From NCBI RefSeq assembly GCF_024347535.1, contig NZ_AP025498.1:310001-374000 (forward strand): a stretch of 64,000 nt of DNA. The letters run 5' to 3'. Both the position numbers and the translations under genes were made by a program. The notes under the pieces are model-generated. The model searched no databases and was not told the origin of the DNA. It saw only the letters and a program-made list of their open reading frames with translations. Positions 16,573 through 24,096 of this stretch are shown here, piece after piece (the stretch's first letter is position 1; every line of letters starts with the position of its first letter). Source of the DNA: Vibrio kanaloae (GTDB lineage Bacteria > Pseudomonadota > Gammaproteobacteria > Enterobacterales > Vibrionaceae).

Positions 16573-17526
16573 TCATACGTAGGTGAGCGTCGACTCTTTG
16601 TCTGATCGCTCGACCAAACCACTGAAATTCTCAAGAAGATAATCTAAGAAGAGTCGGATACGCTTCGGCTGATATTTCTTACTGATGTACACCACATTCA
16701 AGTCGGCGCTTGATACAGAGGTTGAGGTGTTAAAGTTCTTCATGTAGCCATTGAGCAGAGTCACAAGACGCTGGTTATTGATGTCATCTTGCACATCCAA
16801 CACTGATTTAAGGGCAATGCCCTCACCTTTTAATGCCCAATATCGAATCACTTCACCGTCGTCTGAGAATCGCTTTGGTACAACGGTAATCGACTTCTTC
16901 ATATCATGATCTTGGAAGTGCCATGTCTTGAGTTCTTCATTGCTGCGCAGCATCGCTAAACAATCGTGTTCGACCAAATCTTGTGGCGTCAACGGCGTTC
17001 CATACTTGGCAAGATATTCAGGCGAAGCACACAGCACACGTCGGCTTGGCGACAAACGTCTGGATATCAAACTGCTGTCGACCAACTCCCCATAACGGAT
17101 CACGATATCCATGCCCGATTCCGCAATATTCGATAGGTTATCGTTCAAATACAGGTAAGGAATCACATCTGGATACTGCTGACAAAATTCCGACAAGATA
17201 GGCAGGATGTACTGCTTACCGATGTCTTTCGGCGCAGCGATCTTTAATGGGCCTTTAACCTCTTTGACACCATTCTGAATCAGATTTTCAGCCTCGCTGA
17301 CATTATCTAATATCTCCAGACATGCCTTGTAATACAGCTCTCCTGAGTCAGTCAAAGACACATGTCGCGTGCTTCGATTCAACAACTTCACGCCATATCG
17401 TTCTTCAAGTGCCTGCAGCCTTGCTGTCATGGTCGCGGGCGATAAACCCAACTCTCGCCCCGCGGCAGCCAAACCTTGATGTTTCACAATACTGACGAAC
17501 ATCGCCATGTCTGAAAACTTATCCAT
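16573..17526 (-). CDS. LysR family transcriptional regulator
   Basis: A 317-residue LysR-type regulator. The winged helix-turn-helix spans residues 1-60 (FVSIVKHQGLAAAGRELGLSPATMTARLQALEERYG), then the linker helix and the substrate domain with KIAAPKDIGKQYILPIL and GMDIVIRYGEL. It is divergent from the SDR gene at 17652 across 125 bases, the classic layout for a regulator and its target. The target is likely the SDR-MFS-Old Yellow Enzyme set, which points to a quinone or electrophile response. The effector is unknown. Confidence 0.9.
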   Translation of the reverse strand: MDKFSDMAMFVSIVKHQGLAAAGRELGLSPATMTARLQALEERYGVKLLNRSTRHVSLTDSGELYYKACLEILDNVSEAENLIQNGVKEVKGPLKIAAPKDIGKQYILPILSEFCQQYPDVIPYLYLNDNLSNIAESGMDIVIRYGELVDSSLISRRLSPSRRVLCASPEYLAKYGTPLTPQDLVEHDCLAMLRSNEELKTWHFQDHDMKKSITVVPKRFSDDGEVIRYWALKGEGIALKSVLDVQDDINNQRLVTLLNGYMKNFNTSTSVSSADLNVVYISKKYQPKRIRLFLDYLLENFSGLVERSDKESTLTYV

Positions 17527-17651
17527 GCTATTCGTGCCCTCGCCCTATTGTTCACTTAAACCGAATAATGAATTTATATTTTAGCCAATTATCAAATTTA
17601 GTCGAATAAATATAATAACAACCATCAGCAGAACACGTAGGAATTCAAGAC

Positions 17652-18335
17652 ATGAACAACGAACTAGCAAACCAAGAAAAAAACACCTTCGTCATCATTG
17701 GTGGCACGTCAGGTATTGGTAAAGCATTAGCAATGCAATTGAGAAACGAAGACAACACAGTACACATTGCCAGCCGTCACACTGGTGTTGATATCAGCAA
17801 TGAAAAATCGATTTGTGAATACTTCGAATCAATTGGTCCATTCGATCACTTGGTGGTCACGGCAGGCTCATCCGCTCCGGCTGGAAAAGTGACAAACGTT
17901 GCTATCGACGACGCAAAGTCGGCATTCGATACCAAGTTTTGGGGCAGCCTAAACGTTGCTAAGCATGCAGCACGTTACATGAAACCTAACGGTTCGATCA
18001 CGCTCACGACGGGCATGCTATCGCGCAAAGTGGTCGCTGGCACTTACGTAAAAACGGCAATAAACGCCGCACTAGAAAGCGTGACTAAGATACTGGCGAA
18101 AGAGCTATCACCGATTCGAGTCAACGCCGTCAGCCCTGGCATAACCATGACAACTGCCTACAAAAACATGGATGACTCAGCTCGTTCAACCATGTACGAC
18201 AACGCGAAAAACAACTTACCAGCAGGCAAAGTCGGAGAGGCTGAAGATATCGCAATGGGCTACCTATTCGCGATTAACAACCCATATGTAACTGGGTCAA
18301 TCATCGACATCGACGGCGGCGCTCTGCTCGGCTAA
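17652..18335 (+). CDS. Atypical SDR lacking the YxxxK motif
   Basis: A 227-residue SDR-fold protein. The nucleotide motif GGTSGIG is at residues 18-24 and the C-terminal INNPYVTGSIIDIDGG is normal. The active-site region differs: GTYVKTAINAALESV aligns with the usual YxxSK helix so that Lys is replaced by Asn and Tyr by Lys, and the serine strand reads TLTTGML. It may be a non-canonical reductase or a binding protein. It is divergent from the LysR gene and followed by an MFS pump and an Old Yellow Enzyme. Confidence 0.8.
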   Translation: MNNELANQEKNTFVIIGGTSGIGKALAMQLRNEDNTVHIASRHTGVDISNEKSICEYFESIGPFDHLVVTAGSSAPAGKVTNVAIDDAKSAFDTKFWGSLNVAKHAARYMKPNGSITLTTGMLSRKVVAGTYVKTAINAALESVTKILAKELSPIRVNAVSPGITMTTAYKNMDDSARSTMYDNAKNNLPAGKVGEAEDIAMGYLFAINNPYVTGSIIDIDGGALLG

Positions 18336-18358
18336 CCCCTTAACGACACAAAATGCAA

Positions 18359-18389
18359 TTGTTAGGGCGTGTATATAACGCCCTAACAA
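18359..18389 (+). terminator. Intra-operon hairpin between SDR and MFS genes
   Basis: A perfect 12-bp stem TTGTTAGGGCGT / ACGCCCTAACAA with a 7-base loop, lacking a T-run. It probably lowers downstream expression or protects the mRNA end rather than ending transcription fully. Confidence 0.55.
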
Positions 18390-18415
18390 ACAAGAATCAA
18401 CATAGGTAGCTCATC

Positions 18416-19624
18416 ATGAAACAAGAAGCCATCCATAAAGAAAAGATTCCATTCCAAGTTTGGATACTGACACTCGCGGCTTTTGCTATCGGCACAGCTG
18501 AATTCGTTATCGCCGGCATTCTTCCACAAATTGCCACATCCCTTTCGATCACCGAAGGTCAAGCCGGATACCTAATCAGTGCTTACGCATTAGCTATCGT
18601 TATTGGTGGCCCGATCTTAACCATCTACCTCGCACGTTTTAACAAGAAGATGGTACTGATTGGCTTAATGGCTTTGTTCATCATCGGCAATATCTTGTCA
18701 GCCTTAGCTCCTAGTTACCCACTTCTACTTGCAAGCCGCGTTATCGCAGGCTTAGTGCAAGGTCCTTTCTATGGCATAGGTGCAGTTGTCGCGACCAATT
18801 TAGTGTCTGAGAAAATGGCAGGTCGCGCCGTTGGCCAAATGTTCGCAGGCTTAACGCTCGCTAACGTTCTTGGGGTTCCCGCAGGGACTTGGGTGAGCTT
18901 GCAATTCGGTTGGCATACCACCTTCTTTACCGTAGCGGCGCTTGGCACGATTGCGATGATCTCTATCCTAATCTCAATCAAATCAACGGGGCACAGTGAA
19001 GCGAAAGACATCAAAACTCAGCTTCTGGCGTTCAAAAATCCAATGCTGCTGATCAGCTTGGCGATCACCGCATTTGCTTGGTCTGGCTTTATGACGCTTT
19101 ACGGCTACCTAGCGCCTATCGCCATGCACATCACGGGCTACGGTCAAGAATCAGTAACTTGGATCTTAGTCATTGTGGGTATTGGCTTAATCATCGGCAA
19201 CACTTTGGGCGGACGTTCTTCAGATAAAAACCTCGGTAAAGCTTCAATGTTTTGGGCTGTCGCAATGATTGTGTCATTGGTGGTGGTTGGTCTTGTGGTA
19301 GACAACAAAATCCTATTCGTTGCAGCGGCATTTGTCTTTGGTATTGCATCATTTGCGAACGTTCCTGCTATGCAACTTCGAGTAATGAACCACGGTGGCG
19401 AAGGCCAAGAGTTAGCAGCCACCGCGAATATCTCAGCGTTTAACTTAGCTAATGCCTTTGGTGGCTTCCTTGGCGGCATGGTTCTCGACAGCCAACTAGG
19501 CGCAGGCATGATTCCATTCGCAGCCGTTGTTGTCCCCGTGATTGGCTTGCTGCTAATCGCCAAAGCTAACCGAGCTGACAAACCACAGAGCAACTCAATT
19601 TTTAGCCCTGCGGAAAGCAAGTAA
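18416..19624 (+). CDS. MFS transporter, DHA1 (AraJ-like) type
   Basis: A 402-residue inner-membrane transporter with twelve hydrophobic segments. The start, QVWILTLAAFAIGTAEFVIAGILPQIA, and the next loop are typical of AraJ/sugar-efflux and drug-efflux DHA1 members. The motif LASRVIAGLVQGPFYGIG and GRAVGQMFAGLTLANVLGVP are the family's gating helices. Substrate cannot be named. It is co-oriented with the SDR and Old Yellow Enzyme genes under a LysR regulator, so export of a small organic compound is likely. Confidence 0.85.
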   Translation: MKQEAIHKEKIPFQVWILTLAAFAIGTAEFVIAGILPQIATSLSITEGQAGYLISAYALAIVIGGPILTIYLARFNKKMVLIGLMALFIIGNILSALAPSYPLLLASRVIAGLVQGPFYGIGAVVATNLVSEKMAGRAVGQMFAGLTLANVLGVPAGTWVSLQFGWHTTFFTVAALGTIAMISILISIKSTGHSEAKDIKTQLLAFKNPMLLISLAITAFAWSGFMTLYGYLAPIAMHITGYGQESVTWILVIVGIGLIIGNTLGGRSSDKNLGKASMFWAVAMIVSLVVVGLVVDNKILFVAAAFVFGIASFANVPAMQLRVMNHGGEGQELAATANISAFNLANAFGGFLGGMVLDSQLGAGMIPFAAVVVPVIGLLLIAKANRADKPQSNSIFSPAESK

Positions 19625-19694
19625 CTCCGCTTGCCACTGGCACTAGACAAAACTAAAAACTTTAAGACCACATGACTCCAACAAGGTAAACACC

Positions 19695-20783
19695 ATGAAA
19701 AAATTATTCGAAACATCAGAACTGAAAGGCCTAGAGCTGCAAAACCGTGTTGTTATGGCACCCATGACACGCGCTCGTACTAGCCAACCTGGAAACGTGC
19801 CAAACGACATGATGGCAACCTATTACCAACAACGCGCCAGTGCAGGTTTAATCATCACTGAAGCCACACAAATTTCAGATGACTCTCAAGGTTACTCATT
19901 TACGCCCGGCGTTTATACCGATGCACAAATCGAAGGTTGGAAATCAGTAACAACAGCAGCTAAAGCACAAGGTGCCGCGATATTCTGTCAACTATGGCAC
20001 GTGGGCCGAGTGTCTCACCCTACCTTTCAAAAAGGCGAGTTGCCGATTGCACCTTCAGCACTGGCTCCGGTAGAAACTCAGGTTTGGATCTCTGATGAAA
20101 ATGGTAACGGCAACATGGTGGATTGTATCCAACCAAGAGAGATGACCCAAGCAGACATCAGTCGTGTTGTTCAAGATTTTGCTAACTCAGCGAAAAAAGC
20201 AGTCGAGGCAGGGTTCAACGGAGTGGAAATCCACGGTGGTAATGGCTACCTCATCGATCAATTCCTAAGAACTAATTCGAACAAACGCACAGACAACTAC
20301 GGTGGCAGTCGTGAGAACCGACTTCGCTTTCTAATTGAAGTCGTTGATGCGGTAATTGAAGCGATTGGTGCTGACAAAGTGGGTGTACGTTTAGCTCCCT
20401 TCATCACCTTCAAAGACATGAACTGCCCAGACATCGTGCCAACGATTTTAGAAGCGTCAAAGGAACTGCAAGCTCGTAATATCGCTTATCTACACCTATC
20501 AGAAGCCGATTGGGATGACGCGCCTGTGATACCTGAAAGCTTCCGTGTCGAACTAAGAGAGTTGTTCTCTAACACCATCATCGTTGCTGGCAGCTACACA
20601 CCAGAACGCGCTGAAGAAGTACTAAGCAAAGGCTACGCCGACCTCGTCGCATTTGGTCGCCCGTTCGTGGCAAACCCAGATCTCGTTTCACGCCTACAAA
20701 ACGGCAGCGAACTATCCGATCTCGACGGTGCTACTCTGTTTGGCGGCAACGAAAAAGGCTACATCGATTATCCAGCGTTGTAG
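19695..20783 (+). CDS. nemA: Alkene reductase, Old Yellow Enzyme family
   Basis: A 362-residue FMN-dependent reductase (NemA-like) that reduces activated alkenes and nitro compounds with NAD(P)H. The family elements are MAPMTRARTSQPGNVP near residue 22, CQLWHVGRVSHP near 98, and the FMN-binding HGGNGYLIDQFLR near 180 (usually HGANGYLLDQFLR; Ala-to-Gly here). NKRTDNYGGSRENRLRFL and VAFGRPFVANPDL follow. Cytoplasmic. The third gene of the LysR-linked group, with a terminator after it. The gene name is by family resemblance. Confidence 0.88.
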   Translation: MKKLFETSELKGLELQNRVVMAPMTRARTSQPGNVPNDMMATYYQQRASAGLIITEATQISDDSQGYSFTPGVYTDAQIEGWKSVTTAAKAQGAAIFCQLWHVGRVSHPTFQKGELPIAPSALAPVETQVWISDENGNGNMVDCIQPREMTQADISRVVQDFANSAKKAVEAGFNGVEIHGGNGYLIDQFLRTNSNKRTDNYGGSRENRLRFLIEVVDAVIEAIGADKVGVRLAPFITFKDMNCPDIVPTILEASKELQARNIAYLHLSEADWDDAPVIPESFRVELRELFSNTIIVAGSYTPERAEEVLSKGYADLVAFGRPFVANPDLVSRLQNGSELSDLDGATLFGGNEKGYIDYPAL

Positions 20784-20805
20784 TGGTAAAACATTAAATA
20801 AACAC

Positions 20806-20832
20806 CAAGCCTGCATGAGTCCTGCAGGCTTG
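20806..20832 (+). terminator. Terminator after the alkene reductase gene
   Basis: A perfect 10-bp stem CAAGCCTGCA / TGCAGGCTTG with a 7-base loop and a weak pyrimidine tail (CCTCTTT). Confidence 0.75.
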
Positions 20833-20983
20833 CCTCTTTAGAAACGTGACCGATTCGATACCTTTTCACACTCAAAAATTCACTTGCATATTTTGACCTA
20901 AACCACTGTTATATTTGAACTTTACATCAAATTTAAATTATAAAAATATCAATAATAATTAGAATTGAAACGAGGACTCTCCA

Positions 20984-21805
20984 TTGTTCAACGTAGGACA
21001 GGTTTACAATCGACGCACAGATATACACGGTCGCTACAAAGGTCAGCAATATGGTGGTATAGCTACGCCTGCAGCCCACCCATATGTATTTATCTTCACT
21101 AGCGATGCTGGTGAAGAATTTGGCTACTCTGATGGTTTTAGTGCAGACGGCACTTTCCGATATACAGGAGAAGGGCAAGAAGGTGATATGAAAATGGTTA
21201 AAGGAAACTTGGCCATCTTTAAACACCAAAACAACCTTAAAGACATTCTCTTGTTTGAATCTGTCTCAACTGGTTTTGTTAGATTCGTCGGAGTTTGCAA
21301 CTACATCTGTCATCACATTGAGCAACGCCCCGACAAGAACGACCAACTTCGCGATGCAATAGTTTTCCATTTAGATATCGTCCCACAAAGTGTCGGCAAT
21401 ACCATTCAAACACCAAAAGCTTCATACCTAACGAAGCCAACTAAAAGTAAATCATTAAGGCAATTACGAGACATCGCCTTAGCTTCAACACCACTTCAAG
21501 CTGACCCTAAAGAACAACTCACGCATGTGAAGTATCGTAGTGAAGCCATTAAGCTTTACGCAAAAAAGAGGGCAAATGGTATCTGTGAAGGTTGTGGAGT
21601 GCCCTCACCTTTTGAGACCAAGTCAGGTCCTTACCTAGAAGTACATCACCTGACACGGTTAGCGGATGGCGGCGCTGATTGCCCTGAAAATGTGATCGCA
21701 CTTTGTCCGACCTGTCATCGAGAAGCACACTACTCGGTGGGAGCCGCAGATTTCAATGCAAAACTCATCAAGAAAGCGCTAAAGATTGAAGAGAAACTGT
21801 TGTAA
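20984..21805 (+). CDS. HNH endonuclease with SRA-like N-terminal domain
   Basis: A 273-residue protein. Residues 1-125 (GQVYNRRTDIHGRYKGQQYGG, then FTSDAGEEFGY and FRYTGEGQEGDMKMVKGN) resemble the SRA-like modified-base reader domain of McrA-type enzymes. Residues about 195-260 form a full HNH nuclease: CEGCG, LEVHHLTRLADGG, ENVIALCPTCHREAHY. That layout suits a type IV restriction enzyme cutting modified (methylated, phosphorothioated or otherwise altered) DNA. TTG is the start, with GAGGA 7 bases before. It is a single gene with AT-rich upstream DNA and hairpins on both sides, typical of an accessory defence gene. No methyltransferase is nearby. Confidence 0.78.
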   Translation: MFNVGQVYNRRTDIHGRYKGQQYGGIATPAAHPYVFIFTSDAGEEFGYSDGFSADGTFRYTGEGQEGDMKMVKGNLAIFKHQNNLKDILLFESVSTGFVRFVGVCNYICHHIEQRPDKNDQLRDAIVFHLDIVPQSVGNTIQTPKASYLTKPTKSKSLRQLRDIALASTPLQADPKEQLTHVKYRSEAIKLYAKKRANGICEGCGVPSPFETKSGPYLEVHHLTRLADGGADCPENVIALCPTCHREAHYSVGAADFNAKLIKKALKIEEKLL

Positions 21806-21827
21806 ACATTTCCGACAGGCAAAAGAA

Positions 21828-21852
21828 AGGCTCGCATGACTAGTGCGAGCCT
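21828..21852 (+). terminator. Hairpin after the HNH gene
   Basis: A 9-bp stem AGGCTCGCA / TGCGAGCCT with a 7-base loop. It has no good T-run, so it is only a likely terminator. Confidence 0.55.
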
Positions 21853-21883
21853 AATGCAGTTTAGGGGGAAACCGCAATCGAGT

Positions 21884-21899
21884 TTAATCTTAAGATTAA
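21884..21899. repeat. 16-bp perfect palindrome in the HNH-rlmJ gap
   Basis: TTAATCTTAAGATTAA is self-complementary. It lies between convergent genes; no function is evident. Confidence 0.5.
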
Positions 21900-22074
21900 T
21901 TATTTAACTTATGAGCCTTTATGCACCTTTGCGCATTGGTATTCTATTTTTAAATGATTCACTGCAATTAATCAATCGATAAAAGTTAGCGTTTGGTCAA
22001 TTTAAACCACATAGATAACAGTGATTTAGTGAGTGGCGTCTAGAAAAGCATCATAAAACTCATAAAAATCAGAC

Positions 22075-22941
22075 CTATAAGCTTCTCATTTGCCAGTAGC
22101 CTTCACGATTGGTTGCGAGTTGGCTGTGTAAATAATCGAGCGTATCTGCGACCGTTCCAGCGATGCCTTGTGGTGGATTGAATAACAGCAAACCACTGCC
22201 GATCAGGCGATCATCACCCTTGGGATCTCGAAGGCGAAGCTCCGACTTAATCGGACTTGGTAGCAAGCCATCTTTCACAGCTGTCACGCTGTGGTTCAGA
22301 ATCAGTGAGCTCTTATCATCCGTGTAAAGCGGATACCAAATTAATGCTGATACCTTATCAGACTGCTGATACGCCTTAACCAAGGCATCGATTACCGCGA
22401 GGTATTCAGAATCGGTTTCATAGGGTGGGTCGATGACAATCAGGTGATGATTATCGTGTTTTGCTATGTCATCAGGCAGTGCTTCCAAGCCATCGCCCGC
22501 GGTAATGGTGAGCTTACTTGAAACATCAAGATCTCGTTGCAGCTTCTCAATGTTGACTTGTAATAGGTCGGCTTCATCTTGCTGAATGTCTGAAAAATAG
22601 AAACTATCTTGGCTGCGGCCTTGTTGATAGGTGATGGCCGCAGAGCCGGGATACAGCGTGAGAATCTGATTCGGATTGTAGTATTCCAGCACCGACATAA
22701 AAGATGCAAACGACTCTGGAAGATAAGCCTTGTTTCGCCATAAATAGCCGACCCCTTCTGCGAACTCGCCCGCATGATTACTTGGCGCTGTGGTTAGATC
22801 ATAACACCCTGTTCCTGAGTGTGTGTCGATAACATTGAGGCGTGAGTGTTGCTGCATTAATGATTTAACCAGTGCACTCAAGACTGGATGCTTGAGTGCA
22901 TCCCCATGATCGCCTACGTGACATTGATGTCGATATTCCAT
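22075..22941 (-). CDS. rlmJ: RlmJ family 23S rRNA adenine-N6-methyltransferase
   Basis: A 288-residue SAM-dependent methyltransferase similar to RlmJ, which methylates A2030 of 23S rRNA. It starts EYRHQCHVGDHGDALKHPVLSALV, like the family start RHxFHAGNHADVLKH. The SAM segment VIDTHSGTGCYDL, the YPGS motif near 115 and the catalytic DPPYE near 177 are present. It looks a little diverged from E. coli RlmJ, so it could be a paralogue. No operon partners; the next gene upstream is on the other side of a terminator. Confidence 0.82.
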   Translation of the reverse strand: MEYRHQCHVGDHGDALKHPVLSALVKSLMQQHSRLNVIDTHSGTGCYDLTTAPSNHAGEFAEGVGYLWRNKAYLPESFASFMSVLEYYNPNQILTLYPGSAAITYQQGRSQDSFYFSDIQQDEADLLQVNIEKLQRDLDVSSKLTITAGDGLEALPDDIAKHDNHHLIVIDPPYETDSEYLAVIDALVKAYQQSDKVSALIWYPLYTDDKSSLILNHSVTAVKDGLLPSPIKSELRLRDPKGDDRLIGSGLLLFNPPQGIAGTVADTLDYLHSQLATNREGYWQMRSL

Positions 22942-23060
22942 TCCCTTGCCTCATCTCTACTAGCGTCATATAAACATACTTCATATCCTGAGGACTTGCT
23001 TGCTCAATCTATTGTTTTTTGAATTAGCCTCTTTTGACTAACTGTTTGACTCTTATAAAA

Positions 23061-23100
23061 AATAAAGCCCCTCGTTTTGTTATAAACGAAGGGCTTTATT
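23061..23100 (-). terminator. Terminator of secD2-secF2
   Basis: A 17-bp stem with one C-A mismatch and a 6-base loop. On the minus strand it ends in GGGCTTTATTTTTT. Confidence 0.88.
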
Positions 23101-23140
23101 GACGTTACTGACTAAGTGGTACTGTTAACCAATAGAGAGC

Positions 23141-24094
23141 CTAAGGGTACTCACCCTCAATTTCTACTGGTGGTTTCACTTGGTAGTGACAAGGCTGTAG
23201 TCCAAGTAACTTAGGCAGTGTGATGCCTACGGAAACGGAAGACCACGTACCGCTGACAATACCGACAACCAGTGCAATCGCGAAACCTTGCAGTGCTGCG
23301 CCACCAAGCAGCCAAAGCGCTGATACGGTGATCAACGTGGTTCCTGATGTCACCATGGTGCGTGAGAAGGTCGCTTTAACCGATTCGTTAAGCAGGTTGT
23401 CCGTATCACCGTTAGGGTTACCTCGTAGCATTTCACGAACACGGTCGGCAATGATGATCGAGTCATTCAATGAGTAACCCAAAATCGCCAACACAGCCGC
23501 TAACACAGTCAGGTTGAACTCGAACTGAGTAAAAGCGAACAGACCTAAGATAAGCATCACGTCATAGATGATCGCAGCAAGTGCACCCAATGCCAAACGC
23601 CATTCAAAACGTACACTCAGGTACAGCATGATCATTAGGAAACACACTAGTACCGCCAAGCCACCTTGATCAACCATGTCTTGACCCACTTGAGGGCCAA
23701 CTACGCTGCTGTTGAGCACTTTTACTTGGTCACTCACAGAAGACAAAGCATCCACTAAGTTTGGTTGTGGCGCATCGGTCAGTTGACTGTAACGTAGTGT
23801 CCAGCGGTCTTGTTCTGCCATACCAACCACTTGCACGTCTTGTTGGAAAGCCGTATCAAGTTTTGTTTTTAACGCATCTTTGGTTACTTGATCAGAGAGC
23901 TGAACCTCGGCAACCACACCGCCTGTGAAGTCCAAGCCCCAGTTAAAACCTTTCACCGCCACCAGCATCACAGAGCTCATGAACAGCACAATAGATATCG
24001 CAGACATCACCTTACGAAGGCGAGTCATATTGCTGTCTGAAATATAGCGGTCTGAAATATTGCTGTTTGAGTTAGTCATATTTGAAATACTCAT
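23141..24094 (-). CDS. secF2: Protein translocase subunit SecF (second copy)
   Basis: A 317-residue inner-membrane protein with six membrane spans and a large periplasmic loop; with SecD it uses the ion gradient to pull proteins out of SecYEG. GFNWGLDFTGGVVAEVQL near residue 50 is the SecF signature, and GYSLNDSIIIADRVREMLR near 205 lies in the conserved fourth span. The N-terminus has a five-residue repeat (SNSNI, SDRYI, SDSNM). It starts two bases after the secD stop. No yajC or queA/tgt is adjacent, so this is the Vibrio second set controlled by VemP, not the housekeeping set. Confidence 0.93.
   Translation of the reverse strand: MSISNMTNSNSNISDRYISDSNMTRLRKVMSAISIVLFMSSVMLVAVKGFNWGLDFTGGVVAEVQLSDQVTKDALKTKLDTAFQQDVQVVGMAEQDRWTLRYSQLTDAPQPNLVDALSSVSDQVKVLNSSVVGPQVGQDMVDQGGLAVLVCFLMIMLYLSVRFEWRLALGALAAIIYDVMLILGLFAFTQFEFNLTVLAAVLAILGYSLNDSIIIADRVREMLRGNPNGDTDNLLNESVKATFSRTMVTSGTTLITVSALWLLGGAALQGFAIALVVGIVSGTWSSVSVGITLPKLLGLQPCHYQVKPPVEIEGEYP
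24027..24071 (-). repeat. Three tandem 15-bp repeats in secF2
   Basis: Three abutting 15-bp units (ATATTGCTGTCTGAA, ATATAGCGGTCTGAA, ATATTGCTGTTTGAG, plus-strand reading) encode three five-residue units in the cytoplasmic N-terminus of SecF2. The in-frame repeat could change copy number. Confidence 0.8.
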
Positions 24095-24096
24095 GC

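Noticed and set aside
19144..19716. A 190-residue open frame antisense to the MFS gene
   Set aside because: It runs across a clear transporter gene and has no ribosome site or homology that I can see.
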